Source: Glaciibacter superstes DSM 21135
GTDB lineage: Bacteria; Actinomycetota; Actinomycetes; Actinomycetales; Microbacteriaceae
Reading direction: 5' to 3'
NCBI RefSeq assembly: GCF_000421145.1
Contig: NZ_ATWH01000007.1
Span: forward strand, 62,001-126,000
DNA length: 64,000 bases
Shown: piece after piece, positions 22,593 to 29,121 of the stretch
How the letters are laid out: the number at the start of each line of letters is the position of its first letter
Numbering within the stretch: position 1 is the first letter of the stretch
Program-made: the position numbers and the translations under genes
Notes under the pieces: generated by a model
The model's database searches: none
What the model was told of the DNA's origin: nothing
The model's input: the letters and a program-made list of their open reading frames with translations, nothing else

Positions 22593-22626
22593 AAATCGAC
22601 CTTCCAGAGCCCCTGAAGGTCGATTT
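22593..22626. repeat. Perfect 12-bp hairpin
   Basis: AAATCGACCTTC (22593-22604) and GAAGGTCGATTT (22615-22626) are perfect reverse complements around a 10-nt loop. It lies between HU and CopD-CtaG, both on the minus strand. The GACCTT core recalls the longer GTGACCTTTC hairpins at 29050 and 42740. Confidence 0.6.
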
Positions 22627-22653
22627 CTCACGGTTCACCGTGCCTGAAGCGCG

Positions 22654-22686
22654 CGATAGGGCGCCGACAGTGCCGGCGCCCTATCG
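22654..22686 (-). terminator. 13-bp hairpin downstream of HU
   Basis: CGATAGGGCGCCG (22654-22666) pairs perfectly with CGGCGCCCTATCG (22674-22686) around a 7-nt loop, 14 bp after the HU stop on the minus strand. There is no U-tract, as is common for actinobacterial terminators. Confidence 0.7.
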
Positions 22687-22699
22687 AAGTGGTGCGAAC

Positions 22700-22987
22700 C
22701 TACTTGGCGGAAGCCTTCAGCTTGCTGCCAGCGGTCAGCTTGACGCGGTGGCCGGCCGGGATCTTGATCTCGGCGCCGGTCTGCGGGTTGCGGCCGGTGC
22801 GGGCGGCGGTCGCCGTGCGCTCGACTCCGAGCCATCCCGGGATGGTCACCTTTCCGCCCTTGGCGACGGTCTCGGCCAGCGTGGCGAAGAAAGCGTTCAG
22901 AACGCCATCAACGGAAGCCTGGCTCTGGCCGGACGCCGCAGCAACTGCGGCAACGAGCTCGGTCTTGTTCAGCGACTTGTCAGCCAT
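22700..22987 (-). CDS. hup: HU-family nucleoid protein
   Basis: A 95-residue histone-like protein. It begins MADKSLNKTELVAAVAAASG, contains the VTIPGWLGVERTATAARTGRN DNA-binding arm region with NPQTGAEIKIPA, and ends VKLTAGSKLKASAK. The dimer wraps and bends DNA in the nucleoid. It lacks the long lysine/alanine C-terminal tail of mycobacterial HupB. AGGAGG precedes the ATG, and a TATACA -10-like hexamer lies upstream on the minus strand. It has its own terminator hairpin at 22654-22686. Confidence 0.97.
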   Translation of the reverse strand: MADKSLNKTELVAAVAAASGQSQASVDGVLNAFFATLAETVAKGGKVTIPGWLGVERTATAARTGRNPQTGAEIKIPAGHRVKLTAGSKLKASAK

Positions 22988-23179
22988 TGAGTGTCCTCCT
23001 CGGACCTTGGTCTGTATAAACAGCTATTTCGTGTTGCGACGAGGCTCCGGGGAGCCCTGCCGCTGGTCGGTTCGACCGCGTTGAATCTAACAGAGTTCCC
23101 CGTAAATCCGCGTATTTCCGCACCCTTTTTGGCCATTTGCCTCGGCGCGTCGTGCGGATTTCGCTTCACGCGAAACGAA

Positions 23180-23213
23180 AAAGGGATGCCGACACGAATG
23201 TCGGCATCCCTTT
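23180..23213 (-). terminator. Intrinsic terminator of rpmB-rpmG-rpsN
   Basis: AAAGGGATGCCGACA (23180-23194) and TGTCGGCATCCCTTT (23199-23213) form a perfect 15-bp stem with a 4-nt loop, followed on the minus strand by a T-rich run (TTTTTCGTTT). It is a classic factor-independent terminator 19 bp after rpsN. Confidence 0.92.
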
Positions 23214-23231
23214 GCGGAAATTTTTGCTGGG

Positions 23232-23537
23232 TTACCAGCTGGACTTGGTGATACCCGGCAGCTCGCCGTCGTGCGCCATCTCACGGAAACGCACGCGCGA
23301 AATGCCGAACTTGCTCAGGTAGCCGCGGGGGCGGCCATCGATGGCATCGCGGCCGCGCAGGCGAACCGGCGACGCATTGCGGGGAAGCTTCTGCAGGCCG
23401 GTGCGTGCGGCCTCGCGGGACTCGTCGGTGCCGTTCGGGTCGACGAGGGCCTTCTTCAGTTCAAGGCGCTTCACGGCGTACCGCTCGACGATGACCTTGC
23501 GCTGTTCGTTACGGGCAATCTTGCTCTTCTTCGCCAT
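23232..23537 (-). CDS. rpsN: 30S ribosomal protein S14, zinc-free long form
   Basis: A 101-residue S14 of the long, Cys-less type ([20 protein letters not shown], then [20 protein letters not shown] and [20 protein letters not shown]). The short zinc-ribbon form has about 61 residues and a CxxC...CxxC motif, both absent here. It is the last gene of rpmB-rpmG-rpsN, two bases after the rpmG stop. In several actinobacteria the Cys-less S14/L28/L33 set is induced by zinc starvation through Zur; the zinc-uptake operon is 1.3 kb upstream here. Whether another S14 exists in the genome cannot be seen. Confidence 0.97.
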   Translation of the reverse strand: MAKKSKIARNEQRKVIVERYAVKRLELKKALVDPNGTDESREAARTGLQKLPRNASPVRLRGRDAIDGRPRGYLSKFGISRVRFREMAHDGELPGITKSSW

Positions 23538-23539
23538 GT

Positions 23540-23707
23540 TTAGCGCTCCTCGCGGAAGTCAACGTGCTTGCGCACTACGGGATCGTACTTCTTGAGTACG
23601 AGACGGTCGGGGTTGTTGCGACGGTTCTTCTTGGTCACGTAGGTGTAACCGGTGCCTGCCGTCGAACGCAGTTTGATGATCGGACGAACGTCGTGTGCCT
23701 TGGCCAT
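23540..23707 (-). CDS. rpmG: 50S ribosomal protein L33, zinc-free form
   Basis: A 55-residue L33 ([20 protein letters not shown], then [20 protein letters not shown] and [15 protein letters not shown]). It has no cysteine, so it is the zinc-independent form. Its ATG shares one base with the rpmB stop (TAATG) and its stop precedes the rpsN ATG by two bases, so translation is coupled through the operon. It makes part of the 50S E-site neighbourhood. Confidence 0.97.
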   Translation of the reverse strand: MAKAHDVRPIIKLRSTAGTGYTYVTKKNRRNNPDRLVLKKYDPVVRKHVDFREER

Positions 23708-23943
23708 TAGATTTTCTCCCCACGAGCGAGCAGGTCCTTGACGACCGACTCGATGCCACGAGCGTCGATGACCTTGATTCCCTTAGCCGACAACTGCAGC
23801 GTGACGTTGCGACGAAGCGACGGCACGTAGTAGGTCTTCTTCTGGATGTTCGGGTCGAAACGGCGCTTGGTGCGCCGGTGAGAGTGCGAAATGTTGTGTC
23901 CGAAGCCGGGAATTGCTCCAGTCACCTGGCAGGTCGCTGCCAT
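23707..23943 (-). CDS. rpmB: 50S ribosomal protein L28, zinc-free form
   Basis: A 78-residue L28 ([20 protein letters not shown], then [20 protein letters not shown]). Only one Cys remains at the N-terminus where zinc-binding L28 has CxxC, so it is the C-minus form, closest in pattern to mycobacterial L28-2. It is the first gene of the operon; GGAGGATAAC sits before the ATG. No Zur-like palindrome (TTGATAATNATTNTCAA type) is visible in the 178 bp upstream, which argues against direct Zur control, although the zinc-uptake operon is close by. Confidence 0.96.
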   Translation of the reverse strand: MAATCQVTGAIPGFGHNISHSHRRTKRRFDPNIQKKTYYVPSLRRNVTLQLSAKGIKVIDARGIESVVKDLLARGEKI

Positions 23944-24121
23944 AGTTATCCTCCATTACCGAAGGGCGAATGCCCTTCCCAAGATCCCTTGTCGGCAGGC
24001 ACAGATCCGCCCACTTTCACAATAAGGAGGATGGAGTACCTACGATGCGCGCACAGATATACGCAGCAGCGTTAAACAATACGGGCAAACGGATGCCTGC
24101 GCAACACGAGTGCGCCGGGCA

Positions 24122-24742
24122 TTAGCCGGCGGCGACGGGCTGCACGTGCATCCACACGCTGCCGTTGGTGCAGGCGGGTACTCCGGCGCTCGGAACGAAC
24201 ACCGCATAGAAGGAGTGCGGAGGGAAGATGCGGTATCCGTCACCCTGCGCGACGTCGCAGTTGCCCGCCATCGGGCCGCCGTCTGTGCCGATGTTCACCG
24301 ACTGGAGCGCGGCGACAGCGGTACCGCCGGGAGCAAGGGTGACCGCAGCGGGATCCGAGTCATCAATCTGATCTGCCGGTGCACCGAGTTCGGTACCATT
24401 CCCGTCCCCCACCACGGAGACGCCTGGCGCACCCTTGAGCACACAATCGTCCGATCCGGTGTTCGTGAAGATGATGTTCGTCGCCTCTGACCCCGCGCCA
24501 CCATCCGACGCTCCGAGCGAGACGCTCAAAATGTCGTCAGAGCACTGCCCGTCTGGCGCATTCGGGTCGACTTGGCCGGTGGCGGTCGGGGTCGGGGTGG
24601 CAGTCGCCGTCGGGGTGGCAGTCGCCGTCGGGGAAGCCGACGGACTCGGCGTGGGAGATGCCGTCGGAGCCGGGCTGCCCGCACACGCGGCAAACAGAAG
24701 GATGGCAGGAATCGCGAGTATGAGGGCGCTGTATTTTCGCAT
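24122..24742 (-). CDS. DUF4232 lipoprotein
   Basis: A 206-residue lipoprotein: signal peptide with lipobox LLFAAC (Cys20), a low-complexity linker rich in Pro/Thr/Ala (ATPTATATPTPTATG), then a DUF4232 beta-sandwich. Landmarks are LGASDGGAGSEATNIIFTNT, GSDDCVLKGAPGVSVV, LAPGGTAVAALQSVN and a final CTNGSVWMHVQPV. Cys pairs probably form disulphides. The linker DNA contains two copies of an 18-bp direct repeat near 24590-24640. Members of this family are abundant in actinobacteria and have no known function. It lies 85 bp from zur on the same strand. Confidence 0.85.
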   Translation of the reverse strand: MRKYSALILAIPAILLFAACAGSPAPTASPTPSPSASPTATATPTATATPTPTATGQVDPNAPDGQCSDDILSVSLGASDGGAGSEATNIIFTNTGSDDCVLKGAPGVSVVGDGNGTELGAPADQIDDSDPAAVTLAPGGTAVAALQSVNIGTDGGPMAGNCDVAQGDGYRIFPPHSFYAVFVPSAGVPACTNGSVWMHVQPVAAG

Positions 24743-24827
24743 CGCCCCCCACTGTATTGGCCGCAGGGGTAATCGAGGAAGGACCTGAGTCGCTAGTTCT
24801 GGAACTGTCTCTATCGCGCTGTTACGG

Positions 24828-25244
24828 CTACTGCTGCGGCCCGACAACGTGCACTGTTGCGGCCTGGGTGCAGGAGGCGCACAGGCCGAAGACGTCCACC
24901 ACATGGGCAGCCTGGGTGAATCCGTTCTTGGCTGCCACGGTCTTCGCCCAGGTCTCCACGGCATCCGCTTCGATCTCAACGGTGAGCCCGCAATTGCGGC
25001 AGATCAGGTGGTGGTGGTGCGCGTCGGTGCTGCAGGCACGGTACAGGCTCTCACCCTCCGGCGACTGCAGGGAGTCTGCGTCGCCCGCGCCGGCGAGGTC
25101 GCCGAGGGCGCGATACACCGTCGCGAGTCCGATCGGCGAACCGCTGGTGTGCAGCGCGGAGTGCAGGCCCTGCGCGCTGACAAAACCCTCGGTCTGGCCG
25201 AGGGCTTCCCGCACCGCCTCGCGCTGCCACGTGTTCCGCTTCAT
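24828..25244 (-). CDS. zur: Fur-family zinc uptake regulator
   Basis: A 138-residue Fur-superfamily repressor. The wing-helix part has VSAQGLHSALHTSGSPIGLA with TVYRALGDLAG. Zinc sites are the HHHH run (76-79), Cys82/Cys85 (ICRNCG) and Cys122/Cys125 (CASC), the structural Cys4 site of the family. It overlaps the preceding permease gene by 4 bp (ATGA) as the last gene of the znu operon, so it is regulated together with its targets. The Zur identity is inferred from the zinc-transport context and the upstream box; a Fur or Mur specificity is less likely. Confidence 0.9.
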   Translation of the reverse strand: MKRNTWQREAVREALGQTEGFVSAQGLHSALHTSGSPIGLATVYRALGDLAGAGDADSLQSPEGESLYRACSTDAHHHHLICRNCGLTVEIEADAVETWAKTVAAKNGFTQAAHVVDVFGLCASCTQAATVHVVGPQQ

Positions 25245-26041
25245 GGTCTCCACCGTATCCGGCGAACCTGACGAATCCCTAGCGCGATCAGGAAGATCGC
25301 GGCCGCGGTGAGGGAAACGGCCGGGCCCGCTGCCACATCGGCCACCCGAGAGAGCATGACGCCGATGATTCCGGATGCCGCCCCGACCAATGGAGCGATG
25401 ACGAAGATCTGCGAGTAGCGCTTCGCGAGCAGGCGCGCGGCGGCGGCCGGAGCCGCGATGAGCGCGATGGCGAGGATCGCGCCGACGGCCGGCATGGCCG
25501 TGACCACCGTCGCCGTGATGAGTGCGAGCACCAGGAGCTCGATGGGCCACTCCTTGTAGCCTGCGGCCCGGAAACCCTTCACATCGAACGTCGAAAACAG
25601 GATCTCCTTGCCGAGGAACACGATGACGGCGACGGCGACCACCAGCACACCGGCCGCGAGCACGATGTCTCCAGTCGTTGCGGTCAAGATCGACCCGACC
25701 AGGAACGAGTCGACGTGCACGGGAAGTGACGGGTTCAGTGCCTGCAGCAACACCCCGAGTGCAAAGCCGGCGGTGAGCACAATGCCAGACGCCACCTGAC
25801 TGCCCTGCCGGTTCACGCGCCCGATGAGGGTCATGACAGCGACGATCGCGACACTTGCGATAGCGGCTCCGAGAGGGATGCTGACACCGAGGATGGCAGC
25901 ACCGACGGCACCGGGAAAGGTGGCGTGGGTGAGCGCCTGGGCGAAGAAAGTGCGCTTCCGCAGCACAACGAGCGTGCCGACCAGGCCACTGAGTGCGCCG
26001 ATCACCGCTGCGGCGAGCAGTGCTTTCTCGAAATAGCCCAT
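25241..26041 (-). CDS. znuB: Zinc ABC transporter permease (second of two)
   Basis: A 266-residue ABC-3 family permease with about eight membrane helices. It starts [20 protein letters not shown] and contains LVVLRKRTFFAQALTHATFP, the conserved cytoplasmic coupling segment, plus AILAIALIAAPAAAARLLAK. It shares one base (TGATG) with the upstream permease stop and 4 bp with zur. Together with the other permease it probably forms a heterodimeric channel. Confidence 0.9.
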   Translation of the reverse strand: MGYFEKALLAAAVIGALSGLVGTLVVLRKRTFFAQALTHATFPGAVGAAILGVSIPLGAAIASVAIVAVMTLIGRVNRQGSQVASGIVLTAGFALGVLLQALNPSLPVHVDSFLVGSILTATTGDIVLAAGVLVVAVAVIVFLGKEILFSTFDVKGFRAAGYKEWPIELLVLALITATVVTAMPAVGAILAIALIAAPAAAARLLAKRYSQIFVIAPLVGAASGIIGVMLSRVADVAAGPAVSLTAAAIFLIALGIRQVRRIRWRP

Positions 26042-27054
26042 CAGCGGCCTGCCCCGTGGTCTGCGTGGCCGTGGTCTGCGTGGCCGTCGCCCGCCGCATC
26101 CTTACCCGCGGCATCCGTCTCATGCGCCACTTGCGCGCTCATGCTCCAGGCGCGCGTGGCGCGTTCGCGCGTAACTGGCGCGCCACGGCCGAGCGACCCG
26201 CCGCGGCGCACGCGGTCGATCGTCAGGCGCGCGAGCAGCGCGACGGCGTACCCGGCCACCAGCACCAGCACCACCGTCGCCCCGCTCGGCAGGTCCACTC
26301 CGCCGCCCACGGATGCTTCGAAGCCGATTGCGAGGCCGACCCACGCTGCGAGGGCGGCGAAGGCCGCCGCCACGGGAAAGAGCACCCACAACCGCACGGT
26401 GACCAACCGGGCGACCGCACCGGGCACGATGAGCACGGCGAGTACGAGCAGGTTTCCCACTGCACTCGACGCGGCAACGACCACCAGCGCGATGGCGACG
26501 TTGAGCACGAGGTCGAGCAGCAGCGGACGGTAGCCGGCGGCGGCCGACCCGGTGCGGTCGAAGGCGCGGAAGAGCTGCTCCTTGAGAGTCAGCACGACCA
26601 GGAGGAGGGCGATCACGCAGATGACGATCGTCTTCACGACCTCGGCCCCGGTGACCGTGAGTAGGCGGCCGAAGAGCAGTTGCTCGAGCTGGCCCGCGTA
26701 GTCGGAGTCGCGGGACACGACGATGATTCCGATGCTGAACATGGCGGTGAGCACGATCGCGATGGCGGCATCCGATGTCACAGCTCGCCTCACCAGCAGG
26801 GTGAGCACCACGGCCGAGAGCACTGCGGCGATCATCGCGCCGGCGAAGAGCCCGTCGCGGCCACCCCAGACGAACCCGATCGCGATGCCGGGGAAGACTG
26901 CGTGGGTGAGCCCATCGCTGATGAACTCGAGTCCGCGCAGGTTGACCAGCACGCCGACGACACCGGCGACGAGGCTGAGAACCACGAGTACGGCGAGCGC
27001 CCTGGCCATGAATGGCAGGCTGAATGCCTCGAACAACGGGCCAAGCAGGTCCAC
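26041..27054 (-). CDS. Zinc ABC transporter permease (first of two) with His-rich tail
   Basis: A 337-residue ABC-3 permease. The GTG start ([20 protein letters not shown]) follows the ATPase stop by one base. The coupling loop is [20 protein letters not shown] and the transmembrane core ends near residue 290. The cytoplasmic tail then runs through basic residues into [15 protein letters not shown], a histidine-rich end that could store or sense zinc. Two different permeases in one zinc operon resemble the Tro/Sit/Azt arrangement rather than enterobacterial ZnuABC with one ZnuB. Confidence 0.88.
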   Translation of the reverse strand: MDLLGPLFEAFSLPFMARALAVLVVLSLVAGVVGVLVNLRGLEFISDGLTHAVFPGIAIGFVWGGRDGLFAGAMIAAVLSAVVLTLLVRRAVTSDAAIAIVLTAMFSIGIIVVSRDSDYAGQLEQLLFGRLLTVTGAEVVKTIVICVIALLLVVLTLKEQLFRAFDRTGSAAAGYRPLLLDLVLNVAIALVVVAASSAVGNLLVLAVLIVPGAVARLVTVRLWVLFPVAAAFAALAAWVGLAIGFEASVGGGVDLPSGATVVLVLVAGYAVALLARLTIDRVRRGGSLGRGAPVTRERATRAWSMSAQVAHETDAAGKDAAGDGHADHGHADHGAGR

Positions 27055-27055
27055 C

Positions 27056-27889
27056 TCAGTGGCCCTCGTGGCCGGGAACGACGAGGGTGTGCTCGTCCAT
27101 TTCGACCCCGACCTCGCGGAATGCTTCCTGCACGTTGTCGAGCGTGAGAGCGGTGTCCAGCGGACCGAACGCGACCTGGCCACCGTTCAGGAGCAGCACG
27201 CAGTCGCACACAGCTCGGGCGAGTTCGAGGTCATGGGTGGAGACCAGGATGGCCACACCGTCGGCCTTGAGTCGCTCGATGGTGCCGATCAAGGCGTCGC
27301 GGTTCTTCTGGTCGAGCCCGTTGAACGGTTCGTCGAGCAGCAGCAGGCGTGGGCCGGATGCGATGGCGCGCGCAAGCAGGCCGCGCTGCTGCTGGCCACC
27401 GGAGAGTTCGCCGAAACGATTCTTCGCACGGTGGGCGAGGCCGACGGCATCCAGTGCATCGCCGACGGCGCGCCGGTCTGTGCGACCGGGGAGGCGCAGC
27501 CAGCCGAGCCCGCGGTAACGCCCCATCATCACGACTTGCTCTAGGCTGGCCGGAAACTCGGGGTCGAGTTCGCCGCCCTGCGGCACGTAGCCGATGGAGC
27601 CGGCCGGTGGCGTCTCCTCGCCGAGTACCCGTACCGAACCGGCAACAGTGCTGATGAGGCCGAGAATCCCCTTGAGCAGGGTCGATTTGCCCGAACCGTT
27701 CGGGCCGATCAACGCAATGGCCTCGCCCGGCCGGATGTCGAAGCTCACGTTCTCGAGGGCCGGCTTCTGCTCGTAGGCGAAGGATGCCGCGTCGACAGTC
27801 AGAACAGCGGGTGCGTTGGAGCGCGCCTGGAGCTGGTTCGGCTGGCCGGGCCGCTGGTCAGGCTGCTGTTGAGAAAGGTTCTCGTGCAC
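27056..27889 (-). CDS. znuC: Zinc ABC transporter ATP-binding protein
   Basis: An ABC-type ATPase of about 277 residues. Walker A is GPNGSGKST, the Q-loop [14 protein letters not shown], the signature [15 protein letters not shown] and Walker [13 protein letters not shown], followed by the H-loop STHD. The GTG start at 27889 ([10 protein letters not shown]) was preferred since the longer frame to 27940 would run into znuA; the N-terminal ~30 residues are a Gln/Pro-rich extension. It energises the two permeases downstream. It lies 8 bp after znuA. Confidence 0.93.
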   Translation of the reverse strand: MHENLSQQQPDQRPGQPNQLQARSNAPAVLTVDAASFAYEQKPALENVSFDIRPGEAIALIGPNGSGKSTLLKGILGLISTVAGSVRVLGEETPPAGSIGYVPQGGELDPEFPASLEQVVMMGRYRGLGWLRLPGRTDRRAVGDALDAVGLAHRAKNRFGELSGGQQQRGLLARAIASGPRLLLLDEPFNGLDQKNRDALIGTIERLKADGVAILVSTHDLELARAVCDCVLLLNGGQVAFGPLDTALTLDNVQEAFREVGVEMDEHTLVVPGHEGH

Positions 27890-27897
27890 GGGATCAA

Positions 27898-28944
27898 CTA
27901 TTGCAGGTCTGCCGGTACCGCGCTCGGCGTGACGCCCCACGACTCGAGGATGAGGCTGACGTTGTGCAGCTGGGACGAGATATAGGACTCACCGTCACTG
28001 CCGGCAGGGCCGAGTGAGTCGCCGTAGAGTGCGTCGTCACCCGAGTAGACAGTCACGCCGGCTTCGGAGGCGATCGCGTCTGCGGCCTTCGCGCTGATCG
28101 AGGCCTCGGAGAACACCGCTTTCACGCCGGTGGCCTTGATGGCGGCGACGAGGTCGTCGATGGCCGCGGCACTGGGCTCGGCGTTGTCGTCGAAGCTCGG
28201 AATGATGGAGCCGACATAGGTGATTCCGTACTCAGTGGTGAAGTAGCCGAAGGCGTCGTGGTTGCTCACCAGCAGTCGCTCGTTCGCCGGAACCGCGTCG
28301 ATGTTGGTGTGAATCCAATCGTCTAGTGCTGCCAGTTTTCCCTCGTAGGCTTCCGCGTTCGCTTCGAAGGCAGCCGCGTTGTCCGCGCTGGCGTCTGCGA
28401 GGCCGTGGGCGATCGTGTGCACCATCTCCTCGGCATTGGGAACGGATGTCCAGATGTGCGGGTTGCCGCCGGCATGACTGTGCTCATCTTCAGCGTGCTC
28501 GTGCCCGTCTCCGTGCTCGTGGTCGTCATCTTCAGCGTGTTCATGACCGTCTTCAGCCGCGGCATCGTCGGAGATTGTGATGCCCTCGTCGGAGTCGATG
28601 GTGATCCCATCGAAGCCGGAAGCGGAGATCGCGTCGTCCAGCCATTCTTCGAGACCGGCTCCGTTGACGATGAGCACGTCGGCTGCGCCGAGGCCGGCGA
28701 GGTCGGCTGCGGAAGGGTCGTAGCTGTGCGCGCTCTGGTTGGGCTGAATGAGCTGGGTGAGGGTGACTCGGTCGGTGTCGCCGATGACGTTGCGAGTGAA
28801 GTCAGCGACCTGCGTTGTCGTGGCAACGACGCGCAGGTCTCCATCTGCCGCGTCCGTTGCGCCGCCCGCCGTGGCGGCGCAGCCGGACAGGGCGAGCGCG
28901 GAGGCGGCAAACAGGGCGATGGGGACGAGTCTCTTCGTGGGCAC
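27898..28944 (-). CDS. znuA: Zinc ABC transporter substrate-binding lipoprotein
   Basis: A 348-residue cluster A-I metal-binding protein. The lipobox is ALSGC (Cys22). The metal-loop between the two lobes is His/Asp/Glu-rich (EDGHEHAEDDDHEHGDGHEH), typical of ZnuA rather than manganese binders, and ligands include His in NQSAHSYDPSAAD, HAGGNPHIWTS and LLVSNHDAFGYF plus the C-terminal Asp of YSGDDALYGD. It captures zinc outside the membrane. The start is GTG. A Zur-type palindrome 19 bp upstream makes it the first gene of the regulated operon znuA-znuC-two permeases-zur. Confidence 0.94.
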   Translation of the reverse strand: MPTKRLVPIALFAASALALSGCAATAGGATDAADGDLRVVATTTQVADFTRNVIGDTDRVTLTQLIQPNQSAHSYDPSAADLAGLGAADVLIVNGAGLEEWLDDAISASGFDGITIDSDEGITISDDAAAEDGHEHAEDDDHEHGDGHEHAEDEHSHAGGNPHIWTSVPNAEEMVHTIAHGLADASADNAAAFEANAEAYEGKLAALDDWIHTNIDAVPANERLLVSNHDAFGYFTTEYGITYVGSIIPSFDDNAEPSAAAIDDLVAAIKATGVKAVFSEASISAKAADAIASEAGVTVYSGDDALYGDSLGPAGSDGESYISSQLHNVSLILESWGVTPSAVPADLQ

Positions 28945-28963
28945 CCTGTGACACTATTCTCTA

Positions 28964-28980
28964 TTGATAATGATTGTCAA
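28964..28980. promoter_or_regulatory. Zur-type operator
   Basis: TTGATAATGATTGTCAA is a near-perfect 17-bp palindrome with the TGATAATNATTNTCA core of actinobacterial Zur boxes. It lies 19 bp upstream of the znuA start codon, where bound repressor would block RNA polymerase. Confidence 0.85.
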
Positions 28981-29049
28981 AAGCAATAGCGCTGGAGCGC
29001 CGGGAATTGCGACAGTCACTCCTTCGGTCTGCCAGGTACCTTTCCAGTC

Positions 29050-29095
29050 GAGAGTGACCTTTCCGCCGGCACCTCCGGGCCGAAAGGTCACTCTC
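29050..29095 (-). terminator. Hairpin repeat downstream of rhamnogalacturonan lyase
   Basis: GAGAGTGACCTTTC (29050-29063) pairs perfectly with GAAAGGTCACTCTC (29082-29095) around an 18-nt GC-rich loop, 27 bp after the lyase stop. A further half copy, ACCTTTCCAGTCGAG, precedes it at 29039. The GTGACCTTTCC core recurs in the hairpin at 42740-42797. Confidence 0.7.
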
Positions 29096-29121
29096 ACCTG
29101 TGTTGAATACCGCAGTGTGGA

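Noticed and set aside
23944-24121. Zur box ahead of rpmB
   Set aside because: No TGATAATNATTNTCA-like palindrome in this stretch; the resemblance to the znuA box is not there.
26723-27544. Plus-strand frame of 273 codons opposite the zinc permease and ATPase
   Set aside because: Shadow frame; no motif, while the minus strand has Walker motifs and membrane helices.
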